A DNA stretch of 64,000 nucleotides, taken from NCBI RefSeq assembly GCF_024732245.1, contig NZ_CP093845.1:2108001-2172000 (forward strand), read 5' to 3'. How positions within the stretch are numbered: position 1 is the stretch's first letter; every line of letters begins with the position of its first letter. Under the pieces are notes generated by a model. It made no database searches, was not told the origin of the DNA, and saw only the letters and a program-made list of their open reading frames with translations. This document shows, one piece after another, positions 35,481 to 44,925 of this stretch. The DNA is from Dietzia sp. B32. GTDB lineage: Bacteria > Actinomycetota > Actinomycetes > Mycobacteriales > Mycobacteriaceae. The position numbers were made by a program, and so were the translations under genes.

Positions 35481-36149
35481 ATGACCCAGACCCGGTTCAC
35501 CCATATCGAGGTCGACGACGGTGTCTACGCGCCCCAGGACGACTCCTGGCTTATCTGCGAAACGCTGGACCAGTGCGATCTGGTCGCGGGCAAGCGAGTC
35601 CTCGACATCTGTACAGGCAGCGGGATCCTTGCGATCGAGACCGCGATCAAGGGCGCCCGGGAGGTACTCGCCTACGACATCTCCCCCGCCGCCGTGGCGT
35701 GCGCGACGCGCAACGCCGAGCGGGCCGGGGTGCGGGTGGACGTCCGGCTCGGCACCCTCGACGACGCCCGCCGGGCCGGGCCCTTCGACGTGGTGGTCTC
35801 CAACCCGCCCTACGTCCCCTCCGACGCCCCGCTCGAGGGCACCGGTCCCAACCGGGCGTGGGACGCCGGCGCGAACGGCCGGGTGGTGTTGGACCAGCTG
35901 TGTGATCTCGCCCCGGACCTCGTCGCGCCCGGCGGGAGCATGCTCATCGTGCACTCGGAGTTCTCCGACCCCCCGCAGACAATCCGCAGACTCCAGGAGG
36001 CCGGTTTCACGGCGCGGTCGGTCGCCACGCGCATCGTGGACTTCGGCCCCGTCATGACGTCCTACGCGGAGCGACTCGAGGCCGCCGGCCTGCTCGAGCC
36101 CGGGCGACGCGAGGAGGAGCTGGTGGTGATCCGCGTTGACCGCCGCTGA
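35481..36149 (+). CDS. SAM-dependent methyltransferase (HemK/PrmC-like fold)
   Basis: A 222-residue class I methyltransferase. Motif I is VLDICTGSGILAIET and motif IV is SNPPYVPSD; NPPY is typical of enzymes that methylate amide or amine nitrogens, such as HemK/PrmC and MTQ2. There is no N-terminal PrmC helper domain, so a glutamine methyltransferase of MTQ2 type or a small-molecule enzyme is possible. It is coupled by overlap to a CDGSH protein gene. Confidence 0.85.
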   Translation: MTQTRFTHIEVDDGVYAPQDDSWLICETLDQCDLVAGKRVLDICTGSGILAIETAIKGAREVLAYDISPAAVACATRNAERAGVRVDVRLGTLDDARRAGPFDVVVSNPPYVPSDAPLEGTGPNRAWDAGANGRVVLDQLCDLAPDLVAPGGSMLIVHSEFSDPPQTIRRLQEAGFTARSVATRIVDFGPVMTSYAERLEAAGLLEPGRREEELVVIRVDRR

Positions 36150-36354
36150 CGCCCGGCGGGTGCGGATCGTGCCCGGTGGCCCGATGCTCGTCGAGGGCCC
36201 GGTCGAGTTGACGACCCCCGACGGCGAGCGCGTGTGCTCGGACCGCTTCATGGTGGCGGTGTGCACGTGCCGACGCAGCAAGACCTACCCGCTGTGCGAC
36301 ACGAGTCACCGGCGCAAGGTGCGGTCGACCGGGACGTCCCCCGACGACGACTGA
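36136..36354 (+). CDS. CDGSH-type iron-sulfur protein
   Basis: A 72-residue protein with the CDGSH cluster motif CTCRRSKTYPLCDTSH (residues about 43-58), giving three Cys and one His ligands for a [2Fe-2S] centre. Here Gly is replaced by Thr (CDTSH). It overlaps the end of the methyltransferase gene by 14 bases, which implies coupled translation. The first possible start is a TTG at 36136; GTGs at 36160 and 36169 are equally plausible and would shorten the N-terminus slightly. Role unknown, perhaps redox or cluster transfer. Confidence 0.8.
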   Translation: MTAADARRVRIVPGGPMLVEGPVELTTPDGERVCSDRFMVAVCTCRRSKTYPLCDTSHRRKVRSTGTSPDDD

Positions 36355-36418
36355 GCGGAGCCCCGGCCCAGACCCCGGGCTTGCCCCAGCCCCCGCCCGC
36401 CGCCCGCCGCCCGCCGCG

Positions 36419-36488
36419 AATCCGCTACTCGGAATAGGGATCTGCTACCCCAATGCGCATAGCGGATCCCGATTCGGAGTAGCGGATT
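36419..36488. repeat. 24-bp imperfect inverted repeat with nested copies
   Basis: The arms at 36419-36442 and 36465-36488 match in 22 of 24 bases, with a 22-base spacer. The core ATCCGCTACTC also appears as a weaker copy (ATCTGCTACCC, 36440-36450) and reversed (ATAGCGGAT), giving about four related units, two per orientation. It lies between convergent genes ending at 36354 and 36539. It may act as a bidirectional terminator or be a dispersed intergenic repeat element; a TTTT follows the right arm. Confidence 0.75.
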
Positions 36489-36538
36489 TTCCGGAGCGGT
36501 GGGGCAGGCGGCTCGCCGGGTAACTGGCCGGGAGGCTG

Positions 36539-37558
36539 TCAGGGCAACAGCGAGGACTCTCCGCGCTTCCACGCCGCGAGCATTTTCTCCGCGGCCAACT
36601 CGTCGAGGTGGTCGAGCGTGCGCATGCCGAACACCACGTCGGCGGCCAGCTCCGGTTCGCGCCGCACCAGATCGCCCACCACGTCGTGGCGCATGACCTG
36701 CTCGTGGACCGCGTCGGCCTCCACGTGCTCGGCGTAGAAGTGGACACACTCCTCGGGGGCGCCCATCCGCCGCAACCCGGCCACCAGACGCGCCGACCCC
36801 GGCGACGAGGTGATCTCGATGGCCGCGAAGTGTCCGATCGCGGCGCCGCGCAGCGACCGGTGGAGCCCGAACATCGACATGAGGTTCACCGTCGACAGCG
36901 TCTCGGCCGACACCCTGTCGATGTACCCGAGGTAGGTCGGATCCAACTCGGCGGCACTCATGAGGTCCGCCCACAGCTGCTGGTGCACGCGCTCGCCGCG
37001 ACCGCCGCCGAACTCGTCGAACTCGACCGCCACGAACGCCGCCTTGGCCTGGCCCTGGAGCCGCGGGATCGCGAACGCGTGCGGGTCGCCCTCCTTGAGG
37101 TGGTAGAGCGACCGGTGGGCGAAGTACTCCCGCATCTGATCCCAGGAGCCCTCGTCCTTGAAGTACCAGGACGGGCCGGTGCCGGAGGTCGCTTCCACCG
37201 ACAGCGCGTCCATCTCGGCCACGGGGTCGTCGCCCGGCTCGACGGCCGAACGAAGGTGGTCGAGGAAGAGCCGCTCGAGGTCCCTGCGCATCCGCAGGAC
37301 GTCGGGCTCCCACTCGAGCTCCGGGTTGACACCGGCGAAGCCCCGGTAGTGGAGCTCGTACAGGGTGTACAGCGCGAGCTGCAGATCGCGACCAAGCGGG
37401 TCGGTGTCCGCCGGAACCGGTGGCAGGCCGTCCGTGCGCCCCGTCGAGAGCGCCACGATCACCGCGTCCGACAGCGGACCGCACGCGGCGGGCAGCGGTG
37501 GGGCGGTCGGGGGCGTGGCCTCCCGGTGGAGCGCCTGGTCGGTCGGTGCGGCTGTCAT
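36539..37558 (-). CDS. Iron-containing redox enzyme family protein (heme-oxygenase-like fold)
   Basis: A 339-residue helical protein resembling the heme-oxygenase-like diiron oxidase group. Acidic and histidine residues typical of the metal site are seen in DEGSWDQMREYFAHRS, VEFDEFGGG and HFYAEHVEADAVHEQ. Known relatives oxidise fatty acids or amino-acid derivatives with O2; the substrate here is unknown. The ATG at 37558 has an AAGGGG site and removes a long non-homologous extension. It is divergent from the formate dehydrogenase operon. Confidence 0.8.
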   Translation of the reverse strand: MTAAPTDQALHREATPPTAPPLPAACGPLSDAVIVALSTGRTDGLPPVPADTDPLGRDLQLALYTLYELHYRGFAGVNPELEWEPDVLRMRRDLERLFLDHLRSAVEPGDDPVAEMDALSVEATSGTGPSWYFKDEGSWDQMREYFAHRSLYHLKEGDPHAFAIPRLQGQAKAAFVAVEFDEFGGGRGERVHQQLWADLMSAAELDPTYLGYIDRVSAETLSTVNLMSMFGLHRSLRGAAIGHFAAIEITSSPGSARLVAGLRRMGAPEECVHFYAEHVEADAVHEQVMRHDVVGDLVRREPELAADVVFGMRTLDHLDELAAEKMLAAWKRGESSLLP

Positions 37559-37723
37559 GTCCCCTTGTCTACTCGTTCCGGGACCGCTCTTCCACCTGCC
37601 CGCCGGCCGTGGGCGCGACGCGGGCGGCGGCCATGGGGCGACGAGAGGGGGTCGGGCCGATACGGTTGCGGAGGTCACGGTGCTGGCGTTATATGGGGGC
37701 GGACCCGAGTACCGGAGGTGCCG

Positions 37724-40700
37724 ATGTCGGAGCGACAACCCGACCCCGGCCGTCCGCGGGCGTCGCGGCCCGACCTGGCCCGCCGCGGATCGCCGCTCAA
37801 CTGGCCGGTCTGGCGCCAGCTCACCGGTGACGATCTCCTCGGTCGCGGCTCCGCGACCCGTTCCCGCCGCTCTCTCGAGATCACCCCTCGCACGACGACC
37901 GCCGACAAGGTGGTCAAGAGCGTCTGCCCGTTCTGCGCGGTCGGATGCGCCCAGGACGTCTACGTCTCCGACGGCAAGGTCATCCAGATCGAGGGCGACG
38001 AGAACAGCCCCATCTCCCGCGGCCGGCTGTGTCCGAAGGGATCGGCGAGCAAGCAGCTCGTGACCAACCCGGACCGCATCACCACGGTGCTCCACCGCAA
38101 GCCGTACGCGACCGAGTGGGAGGAACTCGATCTCGAGACGGCCATGGAGATGGTGGCCGAGCGAGTCCTCGAGTCCCGGAAGCAGTTCTGGGAGGAGACG
38201 GACTCGAACGGCGACACCGTCCGGCGCACCCGCGGCTTCGCCAGCCTGGGCGGGGCGACGCTGGACAACGAGGAGAACTACCTCATGAAGAAGCTCTACA
38301 CGGCGCTCGGCGCCATCGAGGTGGAGAACCAGGCGCGCATTTGACACTCCTCCACCGTTCCCGGTCTGGGAACCTCATTCGGGCGTGGTGGTGCCACGAA
38401 CTACCAGCAGGATCTCGCGAACGCCGACTGTATCGTCATCCAGGGTTCGAACATGGCCGAGGCGCATCCGGTCGGCTTCCAGTGGGTGATGGAGGCCAAG
38501 CGCCGAGGAGCGACGGTCATTCACGTCGATCCCCGGTTCACACGCACCAGCGCGCTCGCTGACCAGCACGTCCCCATCCGCGCCGGGTCGGACATCGCGT
38601 TCCTCGGCGGGCTGATCAACCACGTGCTGTCCACCGACGCATGGTTCTCCGAGTACGTGCTCGCCTACACCAACGCGTCGACGATCATCGGCGAGGAGTT
38701 CCTCGACACCGAGGACCTCGCGGGCCTGTTCTCCGGCTTCGACTCCGACGACCGGACCTACGACCTCGACTCCTGGCAGTACGCGGGCGCCCAGAACGAC
38801 ATGCCCGACGAGGGCCGCGATGACGACGACGCCGAGGACGAGGCCTCCGAGACCCCCGGTGCCGCCGGCGCCCGCGCGTCGGCGACGACCGAGGACCCCT
38901 CGCGCGACGAGACCCTGCAGCACCCGCACTGCGTGTTCCAGATCCTCAAACGGCACTTCAGTCGCTACACGCCGGAGATGGTCGAGCGGACCTGCGGCGT
39001 CGCCGCGGAGGACTTCCTGCGCGTGGCCCGTGCGCTTACCGAGAACTCGGGACGGGAGCGCACGACCGCCTTCTGCTACGCGGTGGGCTGGACCCAGCAC
39101 ACCGTCGGCGTGCAGTACATCCGCACGGCAGCGATCCTCCAGCTGCTGCTCGGCAACATCGGCCGGCCCGGCGGCGGCATCATGGCGCTGCGCGGGCACG
39201 CCAGCATCCAGGGCTCGACCGACATCCCCACGCTGTACGACCTCATGCCGGGGTACCTGCCCACGCCGAACGCCGGCGAGCAGCCGGACCTCGACAGCTA
39301 CATCGGTACCGACGACGAGGCGCAGGGCTTCTGGGGCCACATGCGCTCCTACACCGTCAGCCTGCTCAAGGCCTGGTGGGGGGACGCGGCGACCGCGGAC
39401 AACGACTTCGCCTACGACTACCTGCCCAAACTCACGGGCAAGCACGACTCGACCGTCACCGTGCAGCGACAAATCAACGAGGGCGGGGGCGGTTACTTCC
39501 TCGTCGGCGAGAACCCGGCGGTGGGTACCGCGAACGGGCGGATGCAGCGGGCCGGACTGGCGAATCTCGACTGGCTGGTCGTCCGCGACCTCGTCATGAT
39601 CGAGTCCGCCGATTTCTGGAAGAACGGTCCGGAGATCGAGACCGGCGAGATGCGCACCGAGGACATCGGCACCGAGGTGTTCTTCTTCCCCGCCGCCAAC
39701 CACGTGGAGAAGAAGGGCACGTTCACCAACACCCAGCGGCTGCTCCAGTGGCGGCACCAGGCCGTCGAGCCGCCGGGTGACGCGCGCAGCGAGCTGTGGT
39801 TCTACTACCACCTCGGGCGGCGGCTCAAGGAGAAGCTGGCCGACTCCACCGACCCCCGCGACCGGCCGCTGCTGGACCTGACGTGGGACTACCCCATGGA
39901 GCCGGGCACCGTGGACGAGCCGGACGCCGAAGCCGTCCTCGCCGAGATCAACGGCCGCGGCCCCGACGGCGAGCCGTTGTCGGCGTTCACCCAGCTCAAG
40001 CCGGACGGCTCGACCGCGTGCGGGTGCTGGATCTACTGCGGCGTGTACGCCGACGGCGTGAACCAGGCCGCGCGGCGGAAGTCGCGGCACGAGCAAGGAC
40101 CGGTGGCCCCGGAGTGGGGTTGGGCGTGGCCGGCGAACCGGCGCATCCTCTACAACCGTGCCTCCGCGGATCCGGAGGGCCGGCCGTGGAGTGAGCGCAA
40201 GGCACTGATCCGCTGGGACCCCGACGCGGACGACGGCGCTGGCCGATGGGTGGGCGACGACGTGCCCGACTTCGAGGCCGGCAAGTCGCCCGACTACACC
40301 CCGCCCGAGGGCGCGGTGGGTCCGGATGCCATCGGCGGCGCGCAGCCGTTCATCATGCAGGACGACGGCGTGGGGTGGCTCTACGCTCCCCGCGGGCTCG
40401 CCGACGGTCCGCTGCCCGCGCACTACGAGCCGCCGGAGTCGCCCGTGGCGAACCCGATCTACCCGGGTCACGACGCCAATCCCGCCCGCGCGATACGCCC
40501 CGGCCGGTACAACGAGACCCAGCCGGGTCACGGGCAGCCGGGCAGCGAGGTATTCCCGTTCGTGTTCACCACCTACCGCCTGACCGAGCACCACACGGCG
40601 GGCGCGATGAGCCGGACGCTGCCGTACCTGTCCGAGCTGCAGCCGGAGTTCTTCTGCGAGATCAGCCCGGAGCTGGCGCGGGAGCGGGGCCTGGTCAACG

Positions 40701-41029
40701 GCGGGTGGGCCACGATCGTGACCGCCCGCTCCGCGATCGAGGCTCGCGTGTTGGTGACCCGCCGGATGACGCCGCTGCAGATCAACGGCCGGACCCTGCA
40801 CCAGATCGGCCTGCCCTATCACTGGGGTGGCAACGGTGTGAGCATCGGTGACCCGGCCAACGACCTGTTGCCACAGCAACTCGACCCCAACGTGTCCATC
40901 CCCGCGACCAAGGCTACGAGCTGTGACATCGTCGCGGGACGTCGCCCACGCGGTCCGGAGCTGCTCGAGTTCGTCGAGGAGTACCGCCGCCGGGCCGGAG
41001 TGACCCCCGACCCGGGAACGGAGAGCTGA
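37724..41029 (+). CDS. Formate dehydrogenase alpha subunit, selenocysteine-containing
   Basis: A 1101-residue molybdopterin oxidoreductase that oxidises formate to CO2. An N-terminal [4Fe-4S] site is formed by Cys68, Cys71, Cys75 and Cys103. The in-frame TGA at 38342-38344 is codon 207 and falls exactly where FdnG/FdhF-type enzymes carry catalytic selenocysteine: VENQARI precedes it and HSSTVPGLGTSFGRGG follows it. A SECIS hairpin comes next. The rest contains the bis-MGD domains and a C-terminal FVFTTYRLTEHH segment of the cofactor-binding cap. A Pro/Asp-rich insert is present near residues 365-390. The ATG at 37724 follows GGAGGTG. The genes for its electron-transfer subunits follow directly. 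A gene caller unaware of recoding would split it at 38344. Confidence 0.93.
38342..38373 (+). promoter_or_regulatory. Bacterial SECIS element directing Sec insertion
   Basis: The UGA (38342-38344) is followed 18 bases later by the loop GGTCT (38363-38367), closed by a perfect 6-bp stem GTTCCC / GGGAAC (38357-38362 and 38368-38373). The GGUCU apical loop is the SelB-binding feature of the E. coli fdhF SECIS, and the 18-base distance is the same as I recall for fdhF. This supports recoding of the UGA as selenocysteine. Confidence 0.92.
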
Positions 41030-41032
41030 ACC

Positions 41033-42001
41033 ATGTCCGCCTTCTTGTCCGACCTCGGGCGGTCCTTCTTCGGGGACATCGACCCCGCACAGGACAACGG
41101 CTACTCGGACCCACCGCCGCGCAAGGGCTTCTTCACCGACACCAGCGTGTGCATCGGCTGCAAGGCCTGCGAGGTGGCGTGCAAGGAGTGGAACCTCATC
41201 CCCGAGGACGGCATCGAGCTGTCGGGGATGAGCTACGACAACACCCAGGCACTGGGCGCGTCGACGTGGCGGCATGTGGCGTTCATCGAGCAGGAGGTCC
41301 CGGCGCGGGGCGGGCACATGGCGGGCGGGCACGCCGGGCCGTCCGCGCCCGTCGACCTGGGGATGCCGGCCCCTACCCTGCCCGGTGAGTCCCCCGACGC
41401 CGGCGAGCCCACGGACTTCCGGTGGCTCATGGAGTCCGACGTGTGCAAGCACTGCACGCACGCCGCGTGCGTGGACGTCTGCCCGACGGGCGCGCTCATG
41501 CACACGGAGTTCGGCACCGTGGTGGTGCAGAGCGACATCTGCAACGGCTGCGGGTACTGCGTGAGCGCGTGCCCGTACGGCGTGATCGAGCGCCGATCGG
41601 GCCCCGCGGGCGACCCCGCCGTGGGCATCGCCCAGAAGTGCACGCTCTGCTACGACAGACTCACCGAGGGCCAGACCCCCGCCTGCGCCAAGGCGTGCCC
41701 CACGGAGTCGATCCAGTTCGGTGACCTCGATGAGCTCCGCGAGCGCGCCGCCGGCCGCCTGGACCAGCTGGTGGAGGCGGGCGAGCCGAACGCCCAGCTC
41801 TACGGGCACGACTCGAACAACGGCGTCGGCGGCACGGGCGCGTTCTTCCTCCTGCTCGACGATCCCGAGGTCTACGGGTTGCCGCCGGATCCCGTGGTGA
41901 CGACGCGGCACGTGGGGGCGATGTGGCGCCAGGCCGCGTTGGCGGCCGTGACCCTGTTGGGCGGCGCGGTGGCCGCCTTCGCCGTGGGGGGCGGGGCCTG
42001 A
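41033..42001 (+). CDS. Formate dehydrogenase beta subunit, four [4Fe-4S] ferredoxin
   Basis: A 322-residue electron-transfer subunit. Four cysteine clusters are visible: CIGCKACEVACKEWN, CKHCTHAACVDVCPTG, CNGCGYCVSACPYG and CTLCYDRLTEGQTPACAKACP. Electrons from the selenoprotein pass through these to the membrane subunit. The C-terminus ends in one hydrophobic helix (ALAAVTLLGGAVAAFAVGG), like the anchor of FdnH. It follows the alpha gene by 3 bases and its TGA overlaps the next ATG. Confidence 0.93.
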   Translation: MSAFLSDLGRSFFGDIDPAQDNGYSDPPPRKGFFTDTSVCIGCKACEVACKEWNLIPEDGIELSGMSYDNTQALGASTWRHVAFIEQEVPARGGHMAGGHAGPSAPVDLGMPAPTLPGESPDAGEPTDFRWLMESDVCKHCTHAACVDVCPTGALMHTEFGTVVVQSDICNGCGYCVSACPYGVIERRSGPAGDPAVGIAQKCTLCYDRLTEGQTPACAKACPTESIQFGDLDELRERAAGRLDQLVEAGEPNAQLYGHDSNNGVGGTGAFFLLLDDPEVYGLPPDPVVTTRHVGAMWRQAALAAVTLLGGAVAAFAVGGGA

Positions 42002-43107
42002 TGGGCAGCGTCGACGGGGCCGACCACAACCGGGCCGACCACAACCGAGCCGACGACAACCGAGCCGACGACGACAAGGCGGGCATCTCCCCCGCACCCG
42101 GGCAGCAGACCCGGACCCGCCGACGCGGCCGGGGCGGCCGTGAGCAGTTGATGGTCCCTCGCGCGGAATTCCGTTCCTACTACGGCAAACCGATCGTCAA
42201 GGCACCGCCGTGGGAGTACGACATCGCGGCGTACCTGTTCCTCGGCGGCCTGGCCGGCGGCTCCTCGCTCCTCGCGGCCGGGGCCGACCTGGCCGGTCTG
42301 CCCAGCCAACGCCGTTCGGCCCGGATCGTGGCGTTCGGCGGGATCACCGGGAGTCTCTACTACCTGGTCAACGATCTGGGCCGGCCGGAGCGGTTCCACC
42401 ACATGCTGCGGGTGCTCAAACTGACCTCGCCCATGAGCGTGGGCACCTGGATCCTGTCCGCGTACGGACCGTTCGCCGGGTTGGCGCTGGGACAGGAGAT
42501 CGTCCCGCTGCTGCCCGCCCGCCTGGCGCGCCGGCTGCCCACCGACCTCATCACCCGCGCCTCGCGACCGGCCGGCATCGTCGCGGCGCTCGTGGCTCCG
42601 GCGGTCGCGTCGTACACGGCGGTGCTGCTCACCGACACGTCCCTCCCGAGCTGGAGTGCGGCGCGGCGGGAGCTGCCGTTCGTCTTTGTCGGCAGTGCCG
42701 CGGCCGCGTCCGGCGGGGTGGGCCTGCTGCTCAATCCGCTCCACGAGACGGGTCCCGCCCGACGGCTCGCGGTGGGTGGGGCGGCGCTCGAGCTCACCGC
42801 CGACCGGATCATGCAACGGTCGATGGGCATCACCGCGGAGCCGCTCCACGCGGGCCGGGCCGGGGCGTACCACCGCGCCGCCCAGCTCCTCACCGTCGCC
42901 GGTGCGGCGGGCGCGGTGCTCGGGCGACGCAATCGCCTCCTGTCCGCGGCCGCGGGGGTCGCCCTGGCCGCGGGGTCGGCGTGCACCCGGTGGGCGGTGT
43001 TCCACGCCGGTATGGCGTCGGCGCAGGACCCGAAGTACGTGGTCGTCCCGCAGCGGGAGCGGCGCGGCGCCCGCGGTGGCGGCGAGGCCTACGCGGACCA
43101 GGGGTAA
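42001..43107 (+). CDS. NrfD/PsrC-type membrane subunit of the formate dehydrogenase
   Basis: A 368-residue integral membrane protein with about eight to nine helices, of the NrfD/PsrC family that passes electrons between iron-sulfur subunits and menaquinone. The ATG at 42001 overlaps the beta subunit stop (TGATG). The first 25 residues are an acidic repeat (HNRAD units, encoded by a 15-bp tandem repeat at 42022-42076) that looks like non-conserved tail. The unit HNRAD varies to DNRAD. This subunit replaces the cytochrome b (FdnI) used in enterobacterial enzymes. The operon ends here, convergent with selB. Confidence 0.87.
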   Translation: MGSVDGADHNRADHNRADDNRADDDKAGISPAPGQQTRTRRRGRGGREQLMVPRAEFRSYYGKPIVKAPPWEYDIAAYLFLGGLAGGSSLLAAGADLAGLPSQRRSARIVAFGGITGSLYYLVNDLGRPERFHHMLRVLKLTSPMSVGTWILSAYGPFAGLALGQEIVPLLPARLARRLPTDLITRASRPAGIVAALVAPAVASYTAVLLTDTSLPSWSAARRELPFVFVGSAAAASGGVGLLLNPLHETGPARRLAVGGAALELTADRIMQRSMGITAEPLHAGRAGAYHRAAQLLTVAGAAGAVLGRRNRLLSAAAGVALAAGSACTRWAVFHAGMASAQDPKYVVVPQRERRGARGGGEAYADQG

Positions 43108-43127
43108 GCGGGCCCACGCGGGATCGC

Positions 43128-43155
43128 GGCCGGCGGCGCGGTCCGACGGCCGGCC
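43128..43155. terminator. Possible hairpin between fdh operon and selB
   Basis: GGCCGGC (43128-43134) pairs with GCCGGCC (43149-43155) around a 14-base loop in the 54-base gap between convergent genes. No T-run follows; it is a weak candidate for a shared terminator. Confidence 0.3.
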
Positions 43156-43161
43156 AACCGG

Positions 43162-44925
43162 TCAGAGGATGGCGTGCCCGTCGTCGCCCTCGCGGCGGCT
43201 CAGCCCCCGGTCGGCGAGCGCCTCCAGCAGCGGCATCACGACGCGCCTGGAGGTGCCCAGATGGGTGCGGGCGCTGCTCGGGGTGAACGGCTGCGCGAGT
43301 TCCCCGAGCCTGCGCGCGGCCTCGGCGAACGCGCCCGGGGCCAGCCACACCCCGGGCCCCACGCCGACGAGGAGTCCGGCCCGCTCGCACGCCGAGAGCT
43401 CACGGGGCCCCAGGCCCAATTCGGCCAGGTCGTCGGCGGTCGGGGCGTCGAACGGCCTGACCCGGAGCCGCTCGGCCAGGGTCTCGGCCGCCGCCCGGAC
43501 AGACCGGGGAAGTCCCGGCCCGTCGCCTGCGACGACCCGACCTCGCTGCGTCCGCAGCGGCGCCGCCGCCGGATGGTCGAGGACGACCCCGAGCAGGGCG
43601 GCATCCGGCAGGCCCAGGGTGCGCCGGGCCGCCTCCGTCGGCAGGCCGGGATCGAGGGGATCGTCCCGGTCATGTCGACGTACGGCCCCGACGAGGGCCT
43701 CCGCGAGGGCCGCGACGTGGTCCGGGTCGATCAGCCACCCGCGGTGCGCCGGGTCGACGGACGGGACCGTGATCCCCCAGGCTCTCAGGTCGTCGACGTG
43801 GGCCACCCCGCGTCGGCTCAGCTCCGAGGCCAGGTCCGGACTCTCCGGGGTCGCCGAGAGCTCCTCCGCCCGACGTCGGGCCGCGCCGCGGCGTCGCAGA
43901 GGTGGCGGCGCCGGATCGAGCACCACGGCCCCCGCTGGAATACGGTCGGCGCCCGGTTCGCGCAAAATGAGCCGGTCCCCCACCCGCAGCGGCAGCGGGG
44001 CGGCGAGGGTGAGCCGGGCATGCCCCTCGTCGAGGGGCCGCACGCGCGCGGCCGTCGCCGCGGACCCGACGTGCAGCATCACCTGCTCCGGCAGCGCGTC
44101 CGTCCGCCCGTCGACGCGGACGTCGAGAGTCGTGATCGGGCGCCACCGACGCGGGGCGACCAGGGCACTGCCCCGCGGGATGTCCTCCGCCGCGACCCCA
44201 CGCAGGTTCACCGCGACCCGCGCCACCGCGGCGACCTCGTCGCGCCGCTGCCCGAGCGACTGCAGTCCACGAACCGTGACCTGCGGACCGTTCGGGCCCA
44301 GCTCCAGCACGTCGCCGGCCCGGATCGTCCCCGCCGGCAGTGTGCCCGTGACGACGGTGCCGGCGCCGCCGATGGTGAACGACCGGTCCACCCACAGCCG
44401 GACGTCGGCATCACGATCGGGCTCCGGCAGCAGCGTCCCCAGCCGGGCCAACTCGGCGCGCAGGGTGTCCAGTCCGGCGCCGGTGACGGCCGAGACGCAC
44501 ACCGCCGGGACGTCCGCGAGCGGGGTCCCGGCCATCGCGTCGCGGGCCTCGGCGAGCGCCAGGGCGGGATCGAGCAGGTCGCTGCGGGTGATGACGAGAA
44601 CCCCGTGCTCGACGCGCAGCGCGGTGAGCGCGTCGAGGTGTTCGGCGGACTGCGGCATCCACCCGTCATCGGCGGCCACGACGAACATCACCGCGGGAAC
44701 AGGCCCGATCCCGGCCAGCATGTTGGGGACGAACCGCCGGTGGCCGGGCACGTCGACGAACGCGACCGTGCGCCCGTCGTCGAGGGTGGTGGAGGCGTAG
44801 CCCAGGTCGATGGTCAGACCGCGGTGGCGTTCCTCGACCCACCGGTCGGGCTCCTCGCCGGTCAGCGCACGGACGAGGGTCGACTTGCCGTGATCGACGT
44901 GGCCGGCGGTGGCGACGACGAACAT
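43162..44925 (-). CDS. selB: Selenocysteine-specific elongation factor SelB
   Basis: A 587-residue translation factor that carries Sec-tRNA to UGA codons marked by a SECIS. The G1 motif GHVDHGKST, the DVPGHRRFV motif and the ITRSDL (NKXD-like) motif are present in the N-terminal GTPase domain. EF-Tu-like beta domains follow, and the C-terminal 200 residues contain the winged-helix domains that bind the SECIS hairpin. Its ATG overlaps the selA stop as ATGA. Its in-window client is the formate dehydrogenase on the opposite strand. Confidence 0.94.
   Translation of the reverse strand: MFVVATAGHVDHGKSTLVRALTGEEPDRWVEERHRGLTIDLGYASTTLDDGRTVAFVDVPGHRRFVPNMLAGIGPVPAVMFVVAADDGWMPQSAEHLDALTALRVEHGVLVITRSDLLDPALALAEARDAMAGTPLADVPAVCVSAVTGAGLDTLRAELARLGTLLPEPDRDADVRLWVDRSFTIGGAGTVVTGTLPAGTIRAGDVLELGPNGPQVTVRGLQSLGQRRDEVAAVARVAVNLRGVAAEDIPRGSALVAPRRWRPITTLDVRVDGRTDALPEQVMLHVGSAATAARVRPLDEGHARLTLAAPLPLRVGDRLILREPGADRIPAGAVVLDPAPPPLRRRGAARRRAEELSATPESPDLASELSRRGVAHVDDLRAWGITVPSVDPAHRGWLIDPDHVAALAEALVGAVRRHDRDDPLDPGLPTEAARRTLGLPDAALLGVVLDHPAAAPLRTQRGRVVAGDGPGLPRSVRAAAETLAERLRVRPFDAPTADDLAELGLGPRELSACERAGLLVGVGPGVWLAPGAFAEAARRLGELAQPFTPSSARTHLGTSRRVVMPLLEALADRGLSRREGDDGHAIL

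Noticed and set aside
38342-38344. TGA in the formate dehydrogenase gene read as a pseudogene or frameshift
   Set aside because: The frame continues, the codon sits at the known selenocysteine site, a SECIS follows, and the full Sec machinery is nearby.
38375-42097. A 1240-codon open frame antisense to the formate dehydrogenase genes
   Set aside because: Its translation is low-complexity and Arg/His/Gly/Val-rich with no family motifs, while the opposite strand encodes well-conserved proteins. Long antisense frames are common in DNA this GC-rich.
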